A DNA stretch of 64,000 nucleotides, from contig CAWGXI010000002.1 of NCBI GenBank assembly GCA_963826515.1, positions 620,001 to 684,000 on the forward strand. The letters run 5' to 3'. Shown here piece after piece: positions 1 to 8,384 of this stretch. The first letter of the stretch is position 1, and each line of letters begins with the position of its first letter. The translations under genes were made by a program, and so were the position numbers. Origin of the DNA: DATFVJ01 sp963826515. Lineage in GTDB: Bacteria > Actinomycetota > Actinomycetes > Streptosporangiales > Streptosporangiaceae. The notes below the pieces were generated by a model, which was not told where the DNA came from, searched no databases, and saw only the letters and a program-made list of their open reading frames with translations.

Positions 1-1
1 G

Positions 2-277
2 ATGACTGACAGCGAGACAACCCAGGGCCCGCAGCTCAACGCCAAACTCCTGGTCAGCGGCGTACTGCTGATGGGAATCGGTGGCGCGATCGGCCTTGTC
101 GGCCTCGCGCTGGGCAGTTCGGCGGTGCTGGCGGCCGGACGGCGGTGGGTGCGGCAAATGGACACACCGCCGAGTGAGCTCGCGAAACAGCACTGGAACC
201 GGGCCAGGGTGGCCACCTCGGCAGGCGTCGGTGCCTGGCGGAGCGGACAGCAGACACAGCAGGTGGGCCCATCCTGA
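2..277 (+). CDS. small hypothetical membrane protein
   Basis: A 91-residue product of unrecognised family. After a polar N-terminus, residues about 14-45 form a long Gly/Leu/Val-rich hydrophobic stretch, probably one or two membrane segments, followed by a basic soluble tail. The ATG is the second base of the window, so a longer N-terminus upstream cannot be excluded, although the segment reads as a complete small protein. It lies about 300 bases before cydA on the same strand. No function is proposed. Confidence 0.6.
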   Translation: MTDSETTQGPQLNAKLLVSGVLLMGIGGAIGLVGLALGSSAVLAAGRRWVRQMDTPPSELAKQHWNRARVATSAGVGAWRSGQQTQQVGPS

Positions 278-582
278 GCCGTTCACGGGCTGCCTAATCA
301 ACGGGGCGGCATCTTTCGACACGGGCGGCGGTCATCGTGAGCCACGCGCCATGGCCGGCCAACGGCGCAACGTTGCAGGTGGTGATGTCCAGCGTCGCGT
401 TCACCCGTCCGGTGGGAACTACCGCTACGATCAAGGTCACGCCCGGGGCCAACTGCCCGGCAGAGATCACCCGCCAGGTGTGATGCCCAGCGAAACAACG
501 GCGTGGACGATTTTCCCCTGGAGATGGCGAGCCGGTTGGCGCAGCGTGCGGCTATCACAGGATCGCGTGACGGGAGGGACGG
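278..582. other. intergenic region upstream of cydA
   Basis: About 300 bases with no convincing gene. One plus-strand frame near 360-480 reads like a short piece of a secreted, Thr/Val-rich protein but has stops on either side. The cydA promoter presumably lies here; a GGGAGG-type ribosome binding site sits just before the cydA ATG. Confidence 0.4.
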
Positions 583-1974
583 ATGAGCCAGCTCGATCTC
601 GCGCGATGGCAGTTTGCGGCGACGTCAATCTACCACTTCCTTTTCGTCCCCGTGACAATCGGCCTCGCATTCCTGACCGCATTGCTACAGACCGCGTGGT
701 ACCGGGGCAAACGCGACGAATATCTCAGGTTGACCAGGTTCTTCGGCACGCTCCTTGTCATCAATATCGCGGTCGGGGTGGTAACGGGCCTGGTGCAGGA
801 GTTCCAGTTCGGGATGGACTGGTCGCAGTATTCACGGACAGTGGGCGGCGTATTCGGCGCGCCGCTCGCGATGGAAGGGCTCGCGGCGTTCTTCCTCGAG
901 TCGACGTTCCTCGGCCTGTGGCTGTTCGGCTGGGACCGGCTCTCGCGGCGGGTGCACCTTCTCACGATCTGGGCCGTCGCACTTGGGACCGTGTTGTCCG
1001 CGGCATTCATCATGGCCGCCAACTCGTGGATGCAGCACCCGGTCGGATACACAATCAACAAATCGACGGGCTTCGCGCAGCTGAACAATATCTGGGCGGT
1101 GCTGACCAATCCGGTGTTCCTGTGGGGGTACACGCACGTCCTGCTGGCGTCGGCGGTGACCGGCGCGGCCGTCATGCTCGCGGTGTCCGCGTGGCAGCTG
1201 CGCCATCGCGGCGACGCGGAGACCTTCAGCAAGTCGGCGAGGCTTTCGCTCGTCGTGCTCGTGCCTGCGATTATCTTCGCCATGTTCGTGGGCAGCGAAC
1301 TCGGCGTGGTGGAGGCCACCTACCAGCCGATGAAGATCGCGGCCGCGGAGGCGCAGTGGACCACCTGCCAGCCGTGCTCGTTCTCGATCTTCCAGATCGG
1401 CGGCGGCAACAACGACCAGACCCCGACCCAGATCATCGCGATCCCACACTTGTTGTCGCTGCTGGCGACCAACCACTGGAACGGCAAGGTGATCGGGCTC
1501 AATCCGCTGCAGTCGCAGTACCAGAGCACGTACGGGCCCGGCTATTACGTGCCGAACGTGTTCATTCAGTACTGGTCGATGCGGGTCATGGCTTACTCCG
1601 CCGTGCTGGTGTTCCTGCTGGGTGCGTGGGGGCTGTGGCTGATCAGGCGAAGAACGATCGCCGCGTCGCCGTGGTTCCTCAGGCTGGCCATCTGGGCGGC
1701 GGTGCTGCCGTTCCTGATGAATACGGCGGGCTGGCTGCTGACAGAAAGCGGCCGTCAGCCGTGGATCGTGCAAGGCGTGCAGCTGACCAAGAACGGGGTG
1801 TCCCCATCGGTCAGCACCCTCAGCGTCGCGATCAGCCTGATCGTATTCGTCGCGCTCTACGGCGTACTTGGAGTCGTCGACTTCGTGTTGATGCGGCGGT
1901 ATGGCCGCAAGGAGCTTCCGGCCGCGCCCGCCGGCGGTGACACCGACGTCCCCATCCCCGCCGTCCAGTATTGA
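583..1974 (+). CDS. cydA: cytochrome bd ubiquinol oxidase subunit I
   Basis: Membrane subunit carrying haems b558, b595 and d of the bd-type quinol:O2 oxidoreductase, which oxidises (mena)quinol and reduces O2 to water with high affinity. At 463 residues it has the normal size of the short-Q-loop class. Visible signatures are an N-terminal His at about residue 18 inside a SIYHFLFVP segment (haem ligand), a second conserved His in GYTHVLL, and the quinol-site motif GRQPW near residue 390. About nine hydrophobic segments are present. A GGGAGG ribosome binding site precedes the ATG. cydB follows after 7 bases, and zwf and ndh continue the same run, so the four genes look like one respiratory/redox transcription unit. 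Confidence 0.97.
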   Translation: MSQLDLARWQFAATSIYHFLFVPVTIGLAFLTALLQTAWYRGKRDEYLRLTRFFGTLLVINIAVGVVTGLVQEFQFGMDWSQYSRTVGGVFGAPLAMEGLAAFFLESTFLGLWLFGWDRLSRRVHLLTIWAVALGTVLSAAFIMAANSWMQHPVGYTINKSTGFAQLNNIWAVLTNPVFLWGYTHVLLASAVTGAAVMLAVSAWQLRHRGDAETFSKSARLSLVVLVPAIIFAMFVGSELGVVEATYQPMKIAAAEAQWTTCQPCSFSIFQIGGGNNDQTPTQIIAIPHLLSLLATNHWNGKVIGLNPLQSQYQSTYGPGYYVPNVFIQYWSMRVMAYSAVLVFLLGAWGLWLIRRRTIAASPWFLRLAIWAAVLPFLMNTAGWLLTESGRQPWIVQGVQLTKNGVSPSVSTLSVAISLIVFVALYGVLGVVDFVLMRRYGRKELPAAPAGGDTDVPIPAVQY

Positions 1975-1981
1975 GGCTGCG

Positions 1982-3076
1982 ATGACACTGGTCGAGTTCT
2001 GGTTCGTGGTCATCACCGCGCTGTGGACCGGGTTCTTCGTGCTGGAGGGATTCGACTTCGGTGTCGGCATGCTGCACCGGGTCATCGGCAAGGACGAGGT
2101 AGGGCGGCGCGCCACGATCAACACGATCGGGCCGCTGTGGGACGGTAACGAGGTGTGGCTGATCGTGGCGGGTGCCGCCATGTTCGCCGCGTTCCCTGGC
2201 TGGTACGCGACCATGTTCTCCGGGTTCTACCTCGCGCTGGTGCTGCTGCTGGTGGCGCTCATCGTGCGCGGCGTGTCGTTCGAGTACCGCGGCAAGAACG
2301 ACAGCGCCCGCTGGCGCGGCAACTGGAGCGCGCTGCTGATCGCCGGCAGCCTGCTCGCCCCGCTACTCATCGGGGTCGCGCTGGGCGATCTGCTGCACGG
2401 CCTGCCGATCAACGCCAAACAGGAATACACCGGATCCTTCTGGAACCTGCTCCAGCCGTACGGGATCTTCACCGGGATCACCCTTGTCGCGCTGTGCGTG
2501 CTGCACGGCGCCACCTTCCTGGCGCTGAAGACCACCGCGGACTTGCGCGAGCGGGCTGGCGCGCTGGCCCGCCGGGTGGCCCCCGTGACCGGGATCCTCG
2601 TGCTCGCGTTCGCGGTGTGGACCCATGTCACCGCCGGAAAGGGAGTCTTCCCGAACCTGCCGGAGATCGCCGCCGTGCTCGCCGTCTTCGCCGCCGCCTG
2701 GCTCGTCCATGAGCGGAGCGAGGGCTGGGCATTCGCCGCGACGACCGTCGCGATGGCTACCACCGTGATGTCGATCTTTGTCGACCTGTACCCCCGGGTG
2801 ATGGTGTCGAGCACGAACAAGGCGTACGACCTGACCGTGAGCAACACCGCCGCAGGCAGTTACGCGCTGAAGGTGATGACCGTGGTGGTCGTCATTTTCC
2901 TGCCGTTCGTGCTCGCCTACCAGGCATGGACCTACTACGTCTTCCGGCGCCGCATCAGCGCGGATGATTTCGGCGCCGGAGCCACCGCGAGGGCCCAGCC
3001 GAGTCCGGCTGGCGGCCCCGTCGTAGCACCCGCGAACCCCGGATATCCCGATGACAGGCAGGAGCGGCACAAATGA
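1982..3076 (+). CDS. cydB: cytochrome bd ubiquinol oxidase subunit II
   Basis: Second membrane subunit of the bd oxidase (364 residues). The N-terminus MTLVEFWFVV and the following FFVLEGFDFGVGML segment are diagnostic for CydB, and about eight to nine membrane helices follow. The ATG at 1982 is chosen because the family begins with this segment; the frame stays open upstream into cydA but that extension has no family similarity. The stop overlaps the zwf start (ATGA), indicating translational coupling. No cydCD assembly ABC transporter lies in this window. Confidence 0.96.
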   Translation: MTLVEFWFVVITALWTGFFVLEGFDFGVGMLHRVIGKDEVGRRATINTIGPLWDGNEVWLIVAGAAMFAAFPGWYATMFSGFYLALVLLLVALIVRGVSFEYRGKNDSARWRGNWSALLIAGSLLAPLLIGVALGDLLHGLPINAKQEYTGSFWNLLQPYGIFTGITLVALCVLHGATFLALKTTADLRERAGALARRVAPVTGILVLAFAVWTHVTAGKGVFPNLPEIAAVLAVFAAAWLVHERSEGWAFAATTVAMATTVMSIFVDLYPRVMVSSTNKAYDLTVSNTAAGSYALKVMTVVVVIFLPFVLAYQAWTYYVFRRRISADDFGAGATARAQPSPAGGPVVAPANPGYPDDRQERHK

Positions 3077-4445
3077 CGGCAGACTCGTTGGACGCGCTGG
3101 TCATCTTTGGCGCGACGGGCGACCTGGCCAAGCTGGAGACCTTCCCGGCGCTGGTCGGGCTGGTCGACCGGGGAGTGCTTGACGTCCCGGTGATCGGGGT
3201 GGCCAAGAGCGGCTGGGGTGTTGAGCAGTTCCGCGACTACGCGACCGCCTCGCTGAAGCTGAACAACATGGATCCGGCTGCCCCTGCCGCGGCCAAGATG
3301 CTCGGGCTGTTGCGTTACGTGGACGGTGACCTGGGCGACGACGCCACCTACACGGCGATGTCGGATGCCATCGGGCCGGCCTGCGGGCCCTGTTCTACCT
3401 GGAGGTGCCGCCGCCGCTGTTCGGGCGGATCGCCAAGGGGATCTCCGGCGCCGGGCGGGCGAAGGGTGCGCGGGTGATGGTGGAAAAGCCGTTCGGGACC
3501 GACCTGGCCAGTGCGCAGCAGCTCAACGCGACCATGCACAAGTTTTTCCCGGAGGACGCGATCTACCGGGTGGACCACTGGCTGGGCCTGGATCCGGTGG
3601 AAAATGTGCTGTTCGCGCGATTCGCCAACTCGGTGCTCGAGCCGCTGCTGAACCGGACCCACGTGGAGAGCATCCAGATTTCCATGGCCGAGGCGTTCGA
3701 CGTGTCGGACCGCGGCCGGTTCTACGACCGGACCGGCGCCATCCGCGACGTGGTGCAAAACCACATGCTGCAGGTGCTCGCGACCGTGCTCGCCGACCCG
3801 CCGGACGGGACGGGCCTGGGATCGTGGCGGGACGCCAAGTCACGGGTGGTGGCCTCGCTGCGCCCGCTGACCCCCGACAACACCGTGCGCGGCCAGTACG
3901 GCGGGTATCACGACGTGGCCGGCGTGGACCCGGGATCGACCACCGAGACCTACGTCGCGATCCGGCTGGCCGCCGACTCGTGGCGGTGGGCCGGGGTGCC
4001 GATCGTGATCCGCGCGGGCAAGTGCATGCCGGTCACCGCCACCGAAGTGAGTGTCCATTTCCGGCGCGCCCCGCACGATGTCTTCGGCCTGCAGCCCGCG
4101 CAAGCCGCCAACGCGCTGCGGTTCCGGATCTGGCCGGAGACCGCGGTCAGCTTCACTCTGGCCGGCAAGAAGCCCGGCGCCGGATGGCAGGCCGAACACG
4201 AGGAACTGCGGTTCGCCCAGCAGCCCGGGTCGGACATGCGCCCGTATGACCGGCTGATCGGCGCCGCGCTGGCCGGGGACCGCTGGCTGTTCGCCCGCCA
4301 GGACACCGTCGAGGCGGCCTGGCGGGTGGTCGACCCGGTCCTGGGCGACGTCGTGCCCGTGCACCCCTACGCGAAGGGCAGCTGGGGGCCCGGGGAAGCC
4401 GACCGGCTGCTGCCGGACGGCGACACCTGGCACGACCCGGCATGA
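3073..4445 (+). pseudogene. zwf: glucose-6-phosphate dehydrogenase, frameshifted
   Basis: Encodes a divergent G6PDH (glucose-6-phosphate to 6-phosphogluconolactone, producing NAD(P)H). The N-terminal Rossmann part (GATGDLAK) is in one frame to about 3385. The rest (LFYLEVPPPLF, VMVEKPFG, RVDHWLG, then the large C-terminal domain) is in another. The span of 1373 bases is one short of a multiple of three; the lesion lies in a GC-rich stretch at about 3374-3388 and could be a lost base or a lost GGCC unit. The rest of both halves is clean, so a sequencing error is as likely as inactivation. In the substrate site the usual RIDHYLGKE reads RVDHWLGLD, so the canonical Lys is Leu. Together with a non-canonical GDLAKLETFPAL this marks a divergent subfamily. 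It overlaps cydB by four bases and is followed by ndh. Confidence 0.85.
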
Positions 4446-4467
4446 ACGAGCGGCAGGAGCGCTGGAC

Positions 4468-5883
4468 ATGACCGACCCAGCCGGGCCCCGCCGCGTGGTG
4501 ATCGTGGGCGGCGGCTTCGCCGGGCTGTTCGCCGCACGCCGGCTGAAGGGGTGCGCCGTCACCCTCATCGACCGCGAAGGGCACCACCTCTTCCAGCCGC
4601 TGCTCTACCAGTGCGCCACCGGCATCTTGTCCGAAGGACAGATCGCCGCCCCGCTGCGCAAGGTGCTCACCCGGGACAAGAACGTCGACTGCGTGCTCGC
4701 CGAAGTGACCGGCATCGACGCCGCGGGCCGGCAAGTGCACGCCATCCGGCCCGGCGGCAGCCGGATCGAGTTCGGCTACGACGACCTGATCGTCGCCGCC
4801 GGGGTGCAGCAGTCCTACTTCGGCCACGACGAGTACGCCCAGTGGGCCCCGGGCATGAAAACGATCTCCGACGCTCTCACCATCCGCCGCCGGGTGCTCG
4901 GCGCGTTCGAGCTGGCGGAAACCGCAACAGAGCAAGCCGAACGGCGCCGCTGGCTGACGTTCGCCCTCGTCGGTGGCGGCCCCACCGGGGTCGAGCTAGC
5001 CGGCCAGATCCGCGAACTCGCCACCAAGACACTGCGCGCAGAATTCCGCACCGTCAGACCCGAAGACGCGCGCGTGCTGCTCTTCGACGGCGGCGGCGAA
5101 CCGCTGGCCGCCTTCGGCCCGCAGCTATCGGCCAAAGCCGCCCGCACCCTGCAGCGCCTCGGTGTGGAACTGCACATGCACACCCTCGTCACCCACGTCG
5201 ACGCCGACGGGCTGCTGGTCCGCGACAAGTCAGGCACCGAAACCCGGTACGACGCCGGCACCGTGCTATGGACCGCAGGAGTCGAGGCACCCCCCATCGC
5301 GGCCGCGCTCGCCAGCGCAACCGGCGCCGAGCGTGACCGGGCCGGGCGCATCACCGTCGATGACAACCTGACCATCCCCGGCCACCCCGAGATATCCGTC
5401 CTCGGCGACCTGATGAGCCACGACAAGCTCCCCGGCGTCGCCGAGGTCGCCATGCAGTCCGGGCTCTACGCCGCGCGCCGCATCAGGCACCAGGCCGCCG
5501 GCAAACCCGTCAAGCCGTTCCGCTACCACGACCTCGGCTCGGCTGCTTACATCTCACGCGGCCGCGCGGTCGTCTCCGCCGGGCGACTGCATCTCAGCGG
5601 CTTCGCCGGCTGGGTCGGCTGGCTGTTCATCCACATCGCGTTCCTGACCGGATTCCGCAACCGCTTCGGCGCCATCCTCACCTGGTGGGTCGCCTTCACC
5701 CGCGACATCCGCCGCGAGCGTGCCTTCACCACCCACCAGGTCGGCCTCGTAACCGATATCTACACCGCGCGCCCCGCCGAGTACGCTGTCCGCCCCACCG
5801 AGCCCCCTGCCGCAACGGCCGAGGTCGCGGGACCGGCCGACACGGCGCGAAGTCAGGCGTCACCCGGCGCGGGTGACGCCTGA
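4468..5883 (+). CDS. ndh: type II NADH:quinone oxidoreductase (NDH-2-like)
   Basis: FAD-dependent, non-proton-pumping NADH dehydrogenase that feeds electrons into the quinone pool. The N-terminal FAD fold VVIVGGGFAG is at residues 9-18. A second dinucleotide fold (FALVGGGPTGVELAG) begins near residue 165. The FAD-closing motif SVLGDLMS is near residue 310. A C-terminal amphipathic/hydrophobic segment (GWLFIHIAFLTGFRNR) is typical of NDH-2 membrane anchoring. The 471-residue length is normal. It lies 22 bases after zwf, and with cydAB it would form a minimal NADH to quinone to O2 chain. The last codons form one arm of the transcription terminator. Confidence 0.92.
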   Translation: MTDPAGPRRVVIVGGGFAGLFAARRLKGCAVTLIDREGHHLFQPLLYQCATGILSEGQIAAPLRKVLTRDKNVDCVLAEVTGIDAAGRQVHAIRPGGSRIEFGYDDLIVAAGVQQSYFGHDEYAQWAPGMKTISDALTIRRRVLGAFELAETATEQAERRRWLTFALVGGGPTGVELAGQIRELATKTLRAEFRTVRPEDARVLLFDGGGEPLAAFGPQLSAKAARTLQRLGVELHMHTLVTHVDADGLLVRDKSGTETRYDAGTVLWTAGVEAPPIAAALASATGAERDRAGRITVDDNLTIPGHPEISVLGDLMSHDKLPGVAEVAMQSGLYAARRIRHQAAGKPVKPFRYHDLGSAAYISRGRAVVSAGRLHLSGFAGWVGWLFIHIAFLTGFRNRFGAILTWWVAFTRDIRRERAFTTHQVGLVTDIYTARPAEYAVRPTEPPAATAEVAGPADTARSQASPGAGDA

Positions 5884-5886
5884 CTT
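5850..5886 (+). terminator. hairpin terminator overlapping the ndh stop codon
   Basis: A perfect inverted repeat with 17-bp arms at 5850-5866 and 5870-5886 and a 3-base loop. The left arm lies inside the last ndh codons and the right arm includes its TGA. There is only a weak T-rich tract after it (TAGTGTCTTT). It probably ends the cydAB-zwf-ndh transcript. Confidence 0.75.
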
Positions 5887-5949
5887 AGTGTCTTTGATGA
5901 ATCGTGGTAGTGAACGGGGTTTACCACAGTTCTGATACGGGAGGCCAGC

Positions 5950-6390
5950 ATGACCTCGGCACCAACGATGAGGCCCGGCTCCGGATCCAGCGCGGACTAC
6001 GGCACTGACCGCGGTCGCGGTCTGATGATCTTCGCGTCCGTGCTGCTTGCTGTAGTCGGTTTCTTCAACCTATTGGACGGCATCGCAGCCATCTCCAGGT
6101 CACATGTCTTCGTCGGCAACGCGCGCTACGTGTTCGGCAGCTTGCGGGCGTGGGGCTGGGTCGTCATGATCCTCGGGATCCTGCTGCTGATCGCCGCGGC
6201 CGGAGTGCTCACCGCCAACCAGCTGGCGCGCTGGTTCGGTATCGTCGTGGTCGGGCTCAACGCGATCGGGCAGATGTTCTTCCTGGCCTCCTACCCCTTC
6301 TGGTCCCTGGTGATCATCGCCGTCGACGTGATAGCGCTTTACGCGCTTTGCGCCTACGGCAGCCACGAGGGGCCCATGGCCGTCCGCTAA
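5950..6390 (+). CDS. DUF7144-like small membrane protein
   Basis: A 146-residue protein with a polar N-terminal 25 residues and four hydrophobic helices (about 26-50, 65-85, 92-112, 118-138), matching the actinobacterial DUF7144-type membrane proteins whose function is unknown. A GGGAGG ribosome binding site lies before the ATG at 5950. The TAA stop (6388-6390) is also the left copy of the 3-bp target duplication of the adjoining IS5 element, so the insertion left the protein intact. Confidence 0.75.
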   Translation: MTSAPTMRPGSGSSADYGTDRGRGLMIFASVLLAVVGFFNLLDGIAAISRSHVFVGNARYVFGSLRAWGWVVMILGILLLIAAAGVLTANQLARWFGIVVVGLNAIGQMFFLASYPFWSLVIIAVDVIALYALCAYGSHEGPMAVR

Positions 6391-7373
6391 GAGGGCATCT
6401 GATCTACGTGACGGGTGGTTCGCCCGTTTCGGCGGGCCGGTCACGCCAGGTTTGGGTGGTTTCGCCGGTGAGCCGCCGGCCCATGTTGTCGATCATGGCC
6501 CAGTGGATCATCGTTTCGGAGCGTTCTGGGAGCGTCTCGTAATCTCGGGCCAACCGGCGATGCAGCATCCACCAGCCGAAAGTACGCTCTACCGCCCACC
6601 GTTTCGGTAACGGGGCGAACCCTTTCTGGCCGGGATCTTTACGGACGACCTGCACGTCGATGCCGCGCGCCGCGCCGAGCTCAATGACGCTGCGCTGGTA
6701 GCCGCTGCCGGCCCAGGCCGTGACCACGCCCGGGTGCCGGGCCGCCAGCTCGCTGACAACGTCCCGGCCGCCGGTGGTGTCCTGAACGCTGGCCGCGGTG
6801 ACCAGCACGACAAGCAGCAGGCCGAGCGTATCGGTGGCGATATGCCGTTTGCGGCCCTTGATCTTCTTCCCCGCATCGATGCCCTGCGAGGACTCCGCCA
6901 CATTGCCGGAGGTCCGGATCGGCTGCGCATCCATGATCGCGGCGGTGGGCTCCTCGCTGCGGCCGGCGGCGGTGCGCACCTGGCGGCGCAGGGCGTCGTG
7001 GATCACCTCGGTGGTGCCGTCTTTCGCCCACTTGGCGTAGTAGTCGTAGACCGTCTTGTACGGCGGTAAATCGTGCGGCAGGTATTCCCAGGCGATCCCG
7101 GTCCGGTTCACATACAAGATCGCGTTCACGATCTCACGCAGATCATGCACCGGCTCGCTGAGGCCCAGGCCAGCTTCGGCCCGCGCCGCCCGCCAGGCGG
7201 CCAGGACCGGCTCGATCAGCGCCCAGCGGGCGTCGGACAGGTCGGTGCGGTAGGAACGCCGGGAGGTCATGACGGCGATCTTTAGCAGGTCATAGACCGA
7301 AAGTGCGGGACCTTGAACACACAGAAATCTTGGTGCAGGGACAGACAGGGATCACTGTGGATCAGATAGCCTC
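6391..7373 (-). mobile_element. IS5-family insertion sequence, complete, 983 bp
   Basis: Terminal inverted repeats are visible: GAGGGCATCTGATCTAC at 6391-6407 against GAGGCTATCTGATCCAC read inward from 7373, 14 of 17 matching. The element is flanked by TAA at 6388-6390 and TAA at 7374-7376, consistent with the short (2-4 bp) target duplication used by several IS5 subgroups. One transposase gene fills it on the minus strand. The left boundary coincides with the stop codon of the upstream membrane protein. Confidence 0.85.
6404..7270 (-). CDS. IS5-family transposase, probably catalytically impaired
   Basis: A 288-residue DDE transposase. The N-terminal part shows the IS5 pattern (LSDARWALIEPVLAA, TGIAWEYLPHDLPPYKTVYDYY). 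The catalytic regions are AIMDAQPI (Asp114) and WAVERTFGW (Glu228). The second Asp region normally reads WADSGY or WADGGY but here is WAGSGY, with Gly at residue 188 (codon 6707-6709, GGC for GAC). By family knowledge this Asp binds metal and its loss should abolish transposition; that is inference. Otherwise the frame is full length with no truncation. Confidence 0.9.
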   Translation of the reverse strand: MTSRRSYRTDLSDARWALIEPVLAAWRAARAEAGLGLSEPVHDLREIVNAILYVNRTGIAWEYLPHDLPPYKTVYDYYAKWAKDGTTEVIHDALRRQVRTAAGRSEEPTAAIMDAQPIRTSGNVAESSQGIDAGKKIKGRKRHIATDTLGLLLVVLVTAASVQDTTGGRDVVSELAARHPGVVTAWAGSGYQRSVIELGAARGIDVQVVRKDPGQKGFAPLPKRWAVERTFGWWMLHRRLARDYETLPERSETMIHWAMIDNMGRRLTGETTQTWRDRPAETGEPPVT

Positions 7374-7411
7374 TAACAGCCCGTAACGAACGAAGTCGCA
7401 CAACCCACAGA

Positions 7412-7439
7412 AATTTGCTAATCTCCAGGAATTTGCTAA
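7412..7439 (+). promoter_or_regulatory. 18-bp-spaced direct repeats before the DUF1269 gene
   Basis: AATTTGCTAA occurs at 7412-7421 and again at 7430-7439. These AT-rich repeats stand out in GC-rich DNA just upstream of the ribosome binding site (AAAAGGAGAC) of the DUF1269 gene. They may be promoter elements or an operator; which one is inference. Confidence 0.35.
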
Positions 7440-7467
7440 CCCCCAGAAAATCCGAAAAGGAGACGGC

Positions 7468-7971
7468 ATGGCAGACCTGATCGCCATCGGTTACCCCGAC
7501 GAGACCACCGCCGAACAGGCAGCCGAGGAAGCGCAAAGGCTCGCCCGCGACCTCATCATCGAACCCGACGCCATCGCCGCCATCGTCAGGGACAAAGAGG
7601 GAAAGTACCACGTCCACACCAGCCACCACCCCGTCGGCACCGGCGCCACCTGGGGCATGTTCTGGGGCCTGCTGTTCGGCGCGCTGTTCTTCGTGCCCGT
7701 CTTCGGCCTGGCGATCGGCGCGGGCCTCGGCGCACTGATGGGCAAGATCACCAAGTCCGGCATCGACAAGGCATTCCAGGACCAGGTACGCGACATGCTC
7801 AAGCCGGGCACCTCGGCGCTGTTCCTGATGGTCGAGAAGGTCACCCCGGACAAGGCGGTGGAGGCCCTCAGCAAGTTCGGCGGCACCGTGCTGAAGACCT
7901 CGCTGTCCAAGGACGCGGAGAAGGAACTGCAGGAGTCACTGCACGGCGGCGGTTCCGAGCCGACGGCCTAG
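7468..7971 (+). CDS. DUF1269 family membrane-associated protein
   Basis: A 167-residue DUF1269 protein. It opens with ADLIAIGYPDETTAEQA, followed by a Gly-rich hydrophobic region (about residues 58-92, WGMFWGLLFGALFFVPVFGL) that looks membrane-inserted, and a C-terminal domain ending in LSKDAEKELQ. The family is common in Actinomycetes, often near stress-response genes, and its function is not established. An AAAAGGAGAC ribosome binding site precedes the ATG. A strong hairpin follows. Confidence 0.85.
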   Translation: MADLIAIGYPDETTAEQAAEEAQRLARDLIIEPDAIAAIVRDKEGKYHVHTSHHPVGTGATWGMFWGLLFGALFFVPVFGLAIGAGLGALMGKITKSGIDKAFQDQVRDMLKPGTSALFLMVEKVTPDKAVEALSKFGGTVLKTSLSKDAEKELQESLHGGGSEPTA

Positions 7972-8010
7972 GCGGTGTTCAGGGGCCCCCGACGGAGGGG
8001 GCTCGAGATC

Positions 8011-8043
8011 GGGCCACGGCGCCGGATTCCGGCGCCGTGGCCC
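8011..8043 (+). terminator. strong hairpin terminator after the DUF1269 gene
   Basis: A perfect 15-bp inverted repeat (8011-8025 and 8029-8043) with a 3-base loop, followed by GTTTCTC. It lies between the convergent DUF1269 and SHOCT genes and could serve both. A smaller GCCCCC/GGGGGC hairpin at 7985-8002 precedes it. Confidence 0.7.
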
Positions 8044-8058
8044 GTTTCTCGTGGCAGC

Positions 8059-8368
8059 TCAGGTGCCGAGCAGCTTCGCCTTCGCCGCGGTGAACTCTTC
8101 GTCGCTCAGCACGCCCTGCCCGTGCAGCGCAGCGAGCTGGTTCAGCTGGTCAAGCATGGATGGCGCGGCAGCCGCAGGTGCCGCGGCCGGTGCCGCCGGC
8201 TGCAGCAGGCGGTGGCGCAGGCTGCTGCTGTTCGAGATCGCTGATGCGCTGGTCCTGCTCGGCCTGGTAGTCAGCCTGCTGCGCGGACTTGTTCGCTACG
8301 TGCTTACCCGCGACATATGCGCCGCCGCCGATCACGGCGGCACGCATGAGCGGACGTCGTCGGAACAT
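8059..8368 (-). pseudogene. SHOCT-domain small membrane protein, frameshifted
   Basis: The N-terminal part begins MFRRRPLMRAAVIGGGAYVAG, preceded by a GGGGAG ribosome binding site. It continues with a QQADYQAEQDQRISDLEQQ coiled segment and a Pro/Ala linker. The C-terminal SHOCT domain (LDQLNQLAALHGQGVLSDEEF) is in another frame and ends at the stop in 8059-8061. The total of 310 bases is one more than a multiple of three, and the shift lies in the Pro/Ala-coding repeat at about 8165-8195. Both parts are otherwise intact, so the gene may be functional with a sequencing error. The SHOCT domain is a short domain of unknown role, often C-terminal on membrane proteins. Confidence 0.75.
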
Positions 8369-8384
8369 GGATGTCTCCCCTCGG

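Noticed and set aside
81..1940. Long plus-strand frame overlapping cydA
   Set aside because: Out-of-frame shadow of cydA; no family resemblance and implausible Arg content.
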